Source: Candidatus Omnitrophota bacterium (GTDB lineage Bacteria > Omnitrophota > Gorgyraeia > Velamenicoccales > Velamenicoccaceae). From it: DNA of 6,802 nucleotides. Below the pieces are notes generated by a model. It saw nothing but the letters and a program-made list of their open reading frames with translations. It was not told the DNA's origin and ran no database searches. Positions 1-4,714 of the stretch are shown here, piece after piece (positions within the stretch are counted from its first letter, which is position 1; each line of letters begins with the position of its first letter). A program made the position numbers and the translations under genes. Location of the stretch: assembly GCA_028717105.1 (NCBI GenBank), contig JAQUOM010000085.1, positions 1 to 6,802 on the forward strand. The letters run 5' to 3'.

Positions 1-2
1 GA

Positions 3-1133
3 ATCAAGCGAAGCGGTAAAGCCGACCTGGCATTGTTTGTTTCCGAAGCTCCCTGTGCGACAGCGGCCATGATGACAACGAATGCCTTTAAGGCAGCGCC
101 TCTTGTTGTCAGTATCCGGCATCTTTTTTCGGGCCATCCGCGGGCTCTCGTCGCTAATAGCGGAAACGCGAATTGCATGACGGGCAAGCAGGGGTTGGCT
201 GACGCTTTAGCCATGGCGGCCTGTGTCGCTCATGGGCTTGAGGTTGTTTCAGGGGAGGTCTTGGTTGCTTCCACGGGCATTATCGGTAAGCCATTACCCA
301 TGGAAAAGATCCGCGCGGGGGTCCCGGAGGCTTTGGCTGCTTTGAGTTCCAAGGGGTTGGCCGATGCGGCGCGCGCCATCATGACAACCGATACATTTCC
401 CAAGGTCGCGTCCGTGCGGGCAAAGATCGGCGGCAGGGTCGTGACCGTGAGTGGCGTGGCCAAGGGTGCCGGTATGATTGCACCTAAGATGAAGACGGCG
501 ACGATGCTGGCTTTTTGTTTTACGGATGCGCGCATAGAGCAGGCGGCTTTGCGGCAGATCGCAGGACAGGTTTTTGACGCATCCTTTAATGCGATCACGA
601 TTGACGGCTGCATGAGTACTAATGACATGGCCGTTGTCATGGCTAATGGTTGCGCAGGGAACCGTGCGATCAAAAAAGGAAGCCCGGAGGCCGCCGCGTT
701 CAGCCGGCTCTTGCGTTCGATATGTCTTTCTCTGGCCCGGATGATCGTGGAAGACGCCGAGGGTGCGACTAAGTTTATTGAGGTGCGGATCATGGGCGCT
801 CGTACCGGCGCCTTGGCAAAGAACCTGGCGTTTGGCGTGGCCAATTCCAATCTTTTTAAATGTGCGATGTTCGGCAGTGATCCGAATTGGGGACGTATCG
901 CGGCGGCCCTTGGTTCCGTGGACAGCCGTTTACAGGAGCCGTTGCTGCGAATTGCGTTGAACGGAACCCCTGTTTTTAAGGATGGCAAGCCGGTGGCCGT
1001 GAAAAATCGCGAGCTCTTGAAGGGCAGGCACATTGTTGTCGATGTCGCCGTGGGGCGGGGTCCCGGCCGCGCGACGGTCTATACGTCGGACTTATCTTAC
1101 GGGTACGTCAGGATTAACGCGGATTATAACTGA
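3..1133 (+). CDS. argJ: Glutamate N-acetyltransferase / ornithine acetyltransferase ArgJ, 5'-truncated
   Basis: ArgJ moves the acetyl group from N-acetylornithine to glutamate, giving ornithine and N-acetylglutamate; some family members also use acetyl-CoA. It is made as a precursor that cuts itself before a threonine into alpha and beta chains. Seen here, in order: MTTN near the start, NSGNAN, STGIIG, MTTDTFPK, KGAGMIAP followed by the cleavage segment TATML (Thr codon 501-503), DGCMSTND (603-626), EGATKF, DPNWGRI (879-899) and a C-terminus ending RINADYN, all family hallmarks. The frame is open from position 3 with ArgJ-like residues (KRSGKADLAL) before the TTG at 33, so that TTG is internal and the true start lies outside the window, probably some 20-30 codons upstream; 376 codons are visible. 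Odd points: two extra residues beside the cleavage site, and DGCM where the family usually has DGDT. First visible gene of the arg cluster, 95 bp before argB. Confidence 0.95.
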   Translation: MKRSGKADLALFVSEAPCATAAMMTTNAFKAAPLVVSIRHLFSGHPRALVANSGNANCMTGKQGLADALAMAACVAHGLEVVSGEVLVASTGIIGKPLPMEKIRAGVPEALAALSSKGLADAARAIMTTDTFPKVASVRAKIGGRVVTVSGVAKGAGMIAPKMKTATMLAFCFTDARIEQAALRQIAGQVFDASFNAITIDGCMSTNDMAVVMANGCAGNRAIKKGSPEAAAFSRLLRSICLSLARMIVEDAEGATKFIEVRIMGARTGALAKNLAFGVANSNLFKCAMFGSDPNWGRIAAALGSVDSRLQEPLLRIALNGTPVFKDGKPVAVKNRELLKGRHIVVDVAVGRGPGRATVYTSDLSYGYVRINADYN

Positions 1134-1168
1134 AAGATTACAGAGAACGGAGTACAGAGAACAGAGAT
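1134..1168 (+). repeat. Degenerate 7-bp tandem repeat after argJ
   Basis: Directly after the argJ stop, five 7-bp units follow in register: AAGATTA, CAGAGAA, CGGAGTA, CAGAGAA, CAGAGAT. The unit CAGAGAA occurs twice exactly and the others differ at a few bases. The array is non-coding in the argJ and argB frames. Function unknown. Confidence 0.6.
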
Positions 1169-1178
1169 AATGAATTTT

Positions 1179-1213
1179 CTGTGATCTGGACACTGTTATC
1201 TGTTTTCTCGCGA
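1179..1213 (+). repeat. Second, oppositely oriented 7-bp array before argB
   Basis: Five units in register: CTGTGAT, CTGGACA, CTGTTAT, CTGTTTT, CTCGCGA. Each of the first four starts with CTG, the complement of the CAG that starts the units just upstream, so the two arrays face each other around 1169-1178. As a result GAGAACAGAGATAA (1157-1170) can pair with TTATCTGTTTTCTC (1196-1209) at 11 of 14 positions, with a 3-nt internal loop and a 25-nt apical loop. Confidence 0.55.
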
Positions 1214-1215
1214 AC

Positions 1216-1219
1216 GGAG
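1216..1219 (+). promoter_or_regulatory. Ribosome binding site of argB, inside a repeat copy
   Basis: GGAG lies 9 nt before the argB ATG. It sits in GAACGGAGT (1212-1220), an exact second copy of the 9-mer at 1145-1153, so the ribosome binding site appears to be part of, or derived from, the repeat sequence. Confidence 0.55.
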
Positions 1220-1228
1220 TGAGAGTAT

Positions 1229-2083
1229 ATGGATGAGGCCATCAAGAAAGCTGATGTATTAATAGAAGCTTTGCCGTATATCAAAGAATTTCGCAAGAAG
1301 ACCTTTGTGATCAAATACGGCGGCAGCATCCTGGGCGAAGAGACGATCCGCCGCGGGGTTCTGGAAGATATTGTTTTTCTGAGTTTTATGGGCATCAAGA
1401 CCGTCCTGGTTCATGGAGGCGGGCCGAACATTTCCGATAAGCTGCGCAAGCTCGGCAAGAAGAGCGAGTTTGTAGACGGGATGCGCGTTACGGATAAAGA
1501 GACGTTGGCGGTCGTGGAAGAAGAATTGATGGAGCTTAACAAGCTTATCGTCGATGAGATCCATGAAATCGGCGGGACCGCCGTGGGTTTAAGCGGTAAG
1601 GTCCACGGGTTGTTCGGCGCCGAGAAGATCAAGGCGAACGTCGATATGGGTTTCGTGGGTGTTGTCTCGTCGGTCAGGACGGATATCATTGAAAAAGATC
1701 TGAAGACCAGCGCTGTTGTCGTGATCGCTCCTATGGGTACGGATCGTCACGGTGTTGTTTATAACATCAACGCCGATGAGGCGGCATCCAAGACAGCGTC
1801 TGCGTGTCAGGCGGAAAAGTTCGTCCTCTTGACGAATGTGCGCGGGGTCATGCGTAATCCCGAGGAGCCGGAATCGCTCATCACCAGCCTGTGCCTCGAG
1901 GACATCAGGTCATTGATTGAGCAGAACGTGATTCAGTCGGGGATGATCCCCAAGGTCAACGCTTGTATCGATGCCTTGGAGGGCGATGTCAAGAAGACGC
2001 ATATCATCGACGCTCGACTTCCGCATGCCTTGTTGCTGGAAATCTTCACGGACAAAGGCGTGGGGACGGAAATCGTAAAATAA
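1229..2083 (+). CDS. argB: Acetylglutamate kinase ArgB, arginine-sensitive type
   Basis: Cytoplasmic amino-acid kinase family enzyme; phosphorylates N-acetylglutamate with ATP, the second step of the acetylated route and the usual point of arginine feedback. Its 284 aa fit the family. Visible motifs: VIKYGGS with Lys29, HGGGP 62-66, FVDGMRVTD, GLSGK, NINAD with Asp183, LTNVRGV around 203, SGMIPK with Lys242, and a C-terminus with HALLLEIFTDKGVGT. The helix before the kinase core (residues 1-22, ADVLIEALPYIKEF) and that C-terminal stretch are typical of hexameric, arginine-inhibited kinases, so inhibition by arginine is inferred. The ATG has GGAG 9 nt upstream and gives the expected N-terminal helix. 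Odd: Asn203 replaces the Asp usual in LTDV, and IIDAR replaces IIDGR. It is followed after 43 bp by argD. Confidence 0.96.
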   Translation: MDEAIKKADVLIEALPYIKEFRKKTFVIKYGGSILGEETIRRGVLEDIVFLSFMGIKTVLVHGGGPNISDKLRKLGKKSEFVDGMRVTDKETLAVVEEELMELNKLIVDEIHEIGGTAVGLSGKVHGLFGAEKIKANVDMGFVGVVSSVRTDIIEKDLKTSAVVVIAPMGTDRHGVVYNINADEAASKTASACQAEKFVLLTNVRGVMRNPEEPESLITSLCLEDIRSLIEQNVIQSGMIPKVNACIDALEGDVKKTHIIDARLPHALLLEIFTDKGVGTEIVK

Positions 2084-2122
2084 AAGTATCAAAGTATCAA
2101 AGAGTCAGAGTGTCAGAGATGA
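2083..2122 (+). repeat. Degenerate 8-bp tandem repeat between argB and argD
   Basis: Starting on the last base of the argB stop, five units run in register: AAAGTATC twice exactly, then AAAGAGTC, AGAGTGTC and AGAGATGA. The array fills almost the whole 43-bp spacer and leaves only 4 bp before the argD ATG, so it is also the argD translation start region; no strong Shine-Dalgarno sequence is present. Confidence 0.7.
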
Positions 2123-2126
2123 AGCC

Positions 2127-3371
2127 ATGACAAAACAGGATGTTTTCGACGCATATAATCATTACATCATGCCGACCTATACGAAGATGCCGTATATCTT
2201 CGTCAAGGGGAAGGGCATGAAACTGTATGATCTTGCCGGCCGGGAATATCTGGATTTCTTTCCCGGCTGGGGGGTGGGGAATGTCGGCCACTGCCATCCG
2301 GCGGTCCTTTCTGCCGTGCGGCATCAGGTGGGCAAGCTGATCCATTTACCGAATAATTTTTACCATCCATCCCAGGGGAAGCTTGCGGCCGAGATCATCC
2401 GGCACTCGTTTGACGGTAAGGTTTTTTTCTCTAATTCCGGCGCTGAAGCCAATGAAGCCGCCATTAAACTGTGCCGGGCCTATGGGGCCGCTGACGGATC
2501 TAACCGGTACGAGATCATCACCTTTGAAAGCGCGTTCCACGGCCGGACCTTGGCGACGGTCACGGCGACAGGGCAGAAGAAGTACCAGAAAGGCTTTGAG
2601 CCCCTGGTGGAGGGATTCCGCACCAATCTGCCCTTGAATGATTTTAGGGCGTTGTCGGACGCGGTCAGCGACAAGACGGTGGCGGTCATGATGGAGGTTG
2701 TGCAAGGGGAGGGGGGGATCCATGTGGCTTCTCCGGATTTTGTCGGTCGTGTCCGCAAGTTGTGCGACGAGCGCAAGATGCTTCTTATCATTGATGAGGT
2801 CCAGACGGGCATGGGCCGGACGGGGAAGATGTTTGGTTACCAGCATTACGGGGTGACGCCGGACATGATCACGCTGGCCAAGTCTCTGGGTGGCGGCCTT
2901 CCTATCGGTTGCATGGTTGCGCGACGGGAGATCGCCGACACATTGCAGCCGGGGATGCACGCTTCGACATTCGGAGGAAGCCCTATTGTCTGCCGGGCTG
3001 CGCTGGGTGTTTTTCGCGCGATCCAGAAAGATAAAATGCTCTCTCATGCAACCCAGATGGGTGCCTATCTTACGGCAAAGCTCCTGGCGCTCAAGAAAGA
3101 GTGTCCTGTCGTGAAAGAGGTCCGCGGCCTGGGCCTGATGATTGGGGTGGAGCTTTCGATAAAAGGCAAGGCCGTGGTCGAGAAATGCCTTGAGCAGGGG
3201 CTTCTCATCAATTGCACTCACGAGACGGTTCTGCGTTTGATGCCGGCGTTGAATGTCACAAAAAAACAGGCGGATGCAGCGTTAAAGATTCTAGAGTCTG
3301 TGTTAAGAGAAGCAGTAGAAATGTCAGCGAATTGTTTCAGGGTCAGTCCGCCGGAGGCGGAGAAAAAATAA
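2127..3371 (+). CDS. argD: Acetylornithine aminotransferase ArgD
   Basis: PLP-dependent class III aminotransferase; transfers the amino group of glutamate to N-acetylglutamate semialdehyde to give N-acetylornithine. Members of this family can also act on succinyl-diaminopimelate semialdehyde in lysine synthesis, which the sequence does not decide. Visible: FFPGWGVGNVGHCHP, SGAEANEAAIK at 104-114 (phosphate binding), FHGRT, EVVQGEGG, IIDEVQTGMGRTG with Asp223 (pyridine nitrogen), LAKSLGGG with Lys252 (Schiff base), and HASTFGGSP. The arginine-pathway context, between argB and argF, supports ArgD. Its 414 aa are slightly long: after the usual end near KILESVL there are about 20 more residues, including SPPEAEKK, encoded across a palindromic repeat that recurs before argF. 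The ATG has only a weak ribosome binding site. Confidence 0.94.
   Translation: MTKQDVFDAYNHYIMPTYTKMPYIFVKGKGMKLYDLAGREYLDFFPGWGVGNVGHCHPAVLSAVRHQVGKLIHLPNNFYHPSQGKLAAEIIRHSFDGKVFFSNSGAEANEAAIKLCRAYGAADGSNRYEIITFESAFHGRTLATVTATGQKKYQKGFEPLVEGFRTNLPLNDFRALSDAVSDKTVAVMMEVVQGEGGIHVASPDFVGRVRKLCDERKMLLIIDEVQTGMGRTGKMFGYQHYGVTPDMITLAKSLGGGLPIGCMVARREIADTLQPGMHASTFGGSPIVCRAALGVFRAIQKDKMLSHATQMGAYLTAKLLALKKECPVVKEVRGLGLMIGVELSIKGKAVVEKCLEQGLLINCTHETVLRLMPALNVTKKQADAALKILESVLREAVEMSANCFRVSPPEAEKK
3347..3361 (+). repeat. Palindromic repeat copy 1, inside the argD 3' end
   Basis: TCCGCC, loop GGA, GGCGGA: a 6-bp perfect stem read in the argD frame as part of Ser-Pro-Pro-Glu-Ala-Glu just before the stop. 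It is the core of a 21-bp direct repeat (3340-3360) that matches 3504-3524 at 18 of 21 positions. Confidence 0.7.
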
Positions 3372-3400
3372 AACAGAAAGACTCTTCGGCCAAAGCGCTT

Positions 3401-3443
3401 GTTAATTTCACTCGCACCCGGCAGAGGCATTTGTGAAATTAAC
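3401..3443 (+). repeat. 11-bp perfect inverted repeat in the argD-argF spacer
   Basis: GTTAATTTCAC (3401-3411) and its exact reverse complement GTGAAATTAAC (3433-3443) are separated by 21 nt. In RNA this is a stable hairpin with an AT-rich stem and a large loop. The half-sites are centred 32 bp apart, so a protein-binding site is possible too. There is no T-run after it, so it is not a standard terminator. Confidence 0.7.
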
Positions 3444-3454
3444 TTAACGCAGGC

Positions 3455-3471
3455 TGCCGCAGAAAGCGGCA
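3455..3471 (+). repeat. Short GC-rich hairpin
   Basis: TGCCGC, loop AGAAA, GCGGCA: a perfect 6-bp stem, the second of four hairpins in a row between argD and argF. Its reverse strand shares GCCGCTTTC with the palindrome at 4568-4589 in the next spacer. Confidence 0.55.
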
Positions 3472-3499
3472 CACCGGCCACACCATTGAGGCCGGGTGT
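3471..3499 (+). repeat. Imperfect 9-bp hairpin
   Basis: ACACCGGCC (3471-3479) pairs with GGCCGGGTGT (3490-3499) over nine base pairs with one bulged G at 3494 and a 10-nt loop. Only a three-T stretch follows, so it is a weak terminator candidate at best. Confidence 0.5.
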
Positions 3500-3507
3500 T
3501 TGAGAGT

Positions 3508-3528
3508 CATCCCGCCGGAGGCGGGATG
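3508..3528 (+). repeat. Palindromic repeat copy 2, in the argF leader
   Basis: CATCCCGCC, loop GGA, GGCGGGATG: a perfect 9-bp stem ending 10 nt before the argF ATG. It shares CCGCCGGAGGCGG with copy 1 in the argD tail. The centre contains GGAGG (3517-3521), a Shine-Dalgarno-like core that the hairpin would hide, but at 17 nt from the ATG it is too far to be the usual site. Confidence 0.7.
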
Positions 3529-3532
3529 GGGG
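3528..3532 (+). promoter_or_regulatory. Weak ribosome binding site of argF
   Basis: GGGGG lies 6 nt before the ATG at 3539 and supports that start over the TTG at 3500, whose reading would run through the palindrome. Its first base is the last stem base of the hairpin at 3508-3528, so folding may affect access. Confidence 0.4.
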
Positions 3533-3538
3533 TTTTAC

Positions 3539-4504
3539 ATGAGTGCGTCTAATGCAGAAAGGATAGATCTGCGCATTCCACATAGCGGAGGGCCTAAGCG
3601 GGATTTTGTTTCTATTCCCGATTTTTCAAGGGAAGAGATTCTGGATTTATTCAGAAAAACCGAGGAACTGAAAAAAAATAGGTTCCAGGACGCTTTCAAG
3701 AATAAGGCGGTTGGGCTGATTTTTCAGAAGCCGTCGCTTCGGACACGCGTTTCTTTCCAGGTGGGGGTTTGGCAATTGGGCGGGCAATGTATGTCGTTGT
3801 CTCCGGCCGAGGTCAATATCGGAGTCCGGGAGTCGATCAAAGACGCGGCCTTGACATTGTCGCGGTATCTGGACCTGATCGTGGCCCGCGTGTTCAAGCA
3901 TAAAGATGTCGTTGAATTAGCCCAGTACGGCCATGTCCCCGTGATCAATGGTTTGAGTGATCTTTATCATCCCTGCCAGGCCCTGGCGGATATTTTTACC
4001 GTCCACGAGAAACGCGGCTCGGTCAAGGGGCTTACGCTGGCGTATGTCGGTGATGGGAATAATGTCTGTCATTCGCTTCTTCAGGCGACTTCGGCTTTGG
4101 GCATGCATATGCGCGTGGCCGCGCCCAAAGGGTATGCGCCTCAGAAAGATATCCTGAAGGACGCGCAGGTTTTAGGCCGGACAACGGGTTCTACGATCGT
4201 TGTGACGCAGGATCCAAAAGAGGCCGCGCGGGCCGCCGATGTCCTCTACACGGATGTCTGGGCCAGCATGGGACAGGAAAAAGAAGCCGGGCGTCGCGCC
4301 AAAATTTTTAAGAAATACCAGATCAACAAAGAATTGTTAGGGTACGCCAGAAAAGACGTCATGGTGATGCATTGTCTGCCGGCCCATCGGGGTTCAGAGA
4401 TTACCGACGATGTGATGGATAGTCCGAATTCTGTTGTCTTCGATGAAGCGGAGAATCGCCTCCACGTTCAGAAGGCAATCATGATGAAATTGCTCGGCAA
4501 GTGA
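3539..4504 (+). CDS. argF: Ornithine carbamoyltransferase ArgF
   Basis: Transfers the carbamoyl group from carbamoyl phosphate to ornithine to make citrulline; normally a cytoplasmic homotrimer. Of 321 aa, the N-terminal carbamoyl-phosphate domain carries SLRTR at 66-70 and HPCQALAD at 144-151. The C-terminal ornithine domain carries DVWASMGQE from 239 (the SMG loop that marks ornithine rather than acetylornithine as substrate) and HCLPAHRG with catalytic Cys279. SLRTR stands for the more common STRTR, a known variation in the transcarbamoylase family. The ATG at 3539 is preferred over the in-frame TTG at 3500, which would add 13 palindrome-derived residues. Even so there are about 20 residues before the usual KRDFVSI start. 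It lies 167 bp after argD and 210 bp before argG. Confidence 0.95.
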   Translation: MSASNAERIDLRIPHSGGPKRDFVSIPDFSREEILDLFRKTEELKKNRFQDAFKNKAVGLIFQKPSLRTRVSFQVGVWQLGGQCMSLSPAEVNIGVRESIKDAALTLSRYLDLIVARVFKHKDVVELAQYGHVPVINGLSDLYHPCQALADIFTVHEKRGSVKGLTLAYVGDGNNVCHSLLQATSALGMHMRVAAPKGYAPQKDILKDAQVLGRTTGSTIVVTQDPKEAARAADVLYTDVWASMGQEKEAGRRAKIFKKYQINKELLGYARKDVMVMHCLPAHRGSEITDDVMDSPNSVVFDEAENRLHVQKAIMMKLLGK

Positions 4505-4510
4505 GGAGAA

Positions 4511-4541
4511 GTTGCCAGACGACCAGGCGGCCAGCTACCAG
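4511..4541 (+). repeat. Degenerate 8-bp repeat after argF
   Basis: Units GTTGCCAG, ACGACCAG, GCGGCCAG, then CTACCAG one base shorter: CCAG recurs at 8, 8 and 7 bp spacing, six bases after the argF stop. The variable four bases differ in each unit. Confidence 0.6.
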
Positions 4542-4560
4542 AAAAATATTTTACCCCGTT

Positions 4561-4596
4561 GGAGAAAACCGCCGCTTTCAAGCGGCGGTCATCTCC
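4561..4596 (+). repeat. GC-rich hairpin 1 of the argF-argG spacer
   Basis: A 22-bp perfect palindrome (4568-4589; arms ACCGCCGCTT and AAGCGGCGGT around TC) is enclosed by a further 5-bp stem GGAGA/TCTCC (4561-4565 with 4592-4596) across a 2x2 internal loop. On the minus strand it is followed by TTTTCTCC, which is mildly terminator-like, but no minus-strand gene needs it. Confidence 0.65.
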
Positions 4597-4603
4597 GATT
4601 GAC

Positions 4604-4631
4604 GCCGACGATGGTATAAGGCACCGTCGGC
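4604..4631 (+). repeat. Hairpin 2 of the argF-argG spacer
   Basis: GCCGACG (4604-4610) and CGTCGGC (4625-4631) form a perfect 7-bp stem with a 14-nt loop. Confidence 0.6.
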
Positions 4632-4637
4632 AAGAGA

Positions 4638-4664
4638 CCGTTAGAGAACGTCGTTCTCTAACGG
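4638..4664 (+). repeat. Hairpin 3 of the argF-argG spacer
   Basis: CCGTTAGAGAAC (4638-4649) and GTTCTCTAACGG (4653-4664) form a perfect 12-bp stem with loop GTC. The right arm can instead pair with CCCCGTTGGAGAA at 4554-4566, so two folds compete. It is followed by GGTTTACT, which is too poor in T for an intrinsic terminator. Confidence 0.65.
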
Positions 4665-4670
4665 GGTTTA

Positions 4671-4698
4671 CTGGTGACTGGGGACGGGGGACGCGGCG
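4671..4698 (+). repeat. Degenerate 7-bp repeat before argG
   Basis: Units CTGGTGA, CTGGGGA, CGGGGGA and CGCGGCG in register, ending four bases before the argG Shine-Dalgarno sequence. GGA recurs, so the segment could also be read as a string of CsrA-type GGA sites, though none is shown to be in a loop. Confidence 0.55.
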
Positions 4699-4702
4699 AT
4701 TA

Positions 4703-4709
4703 AAGGAGG
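4703..4709 (+). promoter_or_regulatory. Strong ribosome binding site that fixes the argG start
   Basis: AAGGAGG is 5 nt before the GTG at 4715. This decides the start: the ATG at 4710 is out of frame, and the longer in-frame reading from the TTG at 4559 has no such site. Confidence 0.85.
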
Positions 4710-4714
4710 ATGGT

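Larger units (their letters stand above)
4554..4666. mobile_element. Candidate MITE-like element, 113 bp, with TTTA flanks
   Basis: The ends are CCCCGTTGGAGAA (4554-4566) and TTCTCTAACGGGG (4654-4666), inverted repeats matching at 12 of 13 positions. Both sides are flanked by TTTA (4550-4553 and 4667-4670), as a 4-bp target duplication would look. It carries three internal hairpins and no gene. A frame open through it into argG would be an extension with no family resemblance. It could be a non-autonomous miniature element, or a native structured leader of argG; a single copy cannot tell which. Confidence 0.4.

Noticed and set aside
230..1033. Long minus-strand open frame opposite argJ
   Set aside because: No recognisable domain; it lies wholly inside a clear argJ and reflects codon bias on the other strand.
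1134..1213. CRISPR array
   Set aside because: Units are only 7 bp with no spacers and no full-length repeats.
2346..3221. Long minus-strand open frame opposite argD
   Set aside because: Low-complexity, His/Arg-rich translation with no family features, fully antisense to argD.
3401..3443. ArgR operator (ARG box)
   Set aside because: The half-sites lack the TGAAT-N-ATTCA arrangement and are 21 nt apart instead of forming an 18-bp palindrome.
3500..3538. argF starting at the TTG at 3500
   Set aside because: It would translate the palindrome into the protein; the ATG at 3539 is better placed and the family does not need the extra residues.
4599..4620. Promoter-like TTGACG and TATAAG before argG
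   Set aside because: The two boxes are only 10 bp apart, too short for a sigma-70 promoter, and both lie in hairpin sequence.
4638..4664. Integron attC-like site because of GTTAG and CTAAC arms
   Set aside because: The arms do not fit the attC core consensus (GTTRRRY / RYYYAAC), there are no extrahelical bases, and there is no integrase or cassette context.
4638..4670. Intrinsic terminator after argF
   Set aside because: The 12-bp stem is strong, but it is followed by GGTTTACT, not a T-run.
4559..4714. Longer argG starting at the TTG at 4559
   Set aside because: The added residues come from hairpin DNA and match nothing in ArgG; the GTG at 4715 has a strong ribosome binding site and gives the standard N-terminus.
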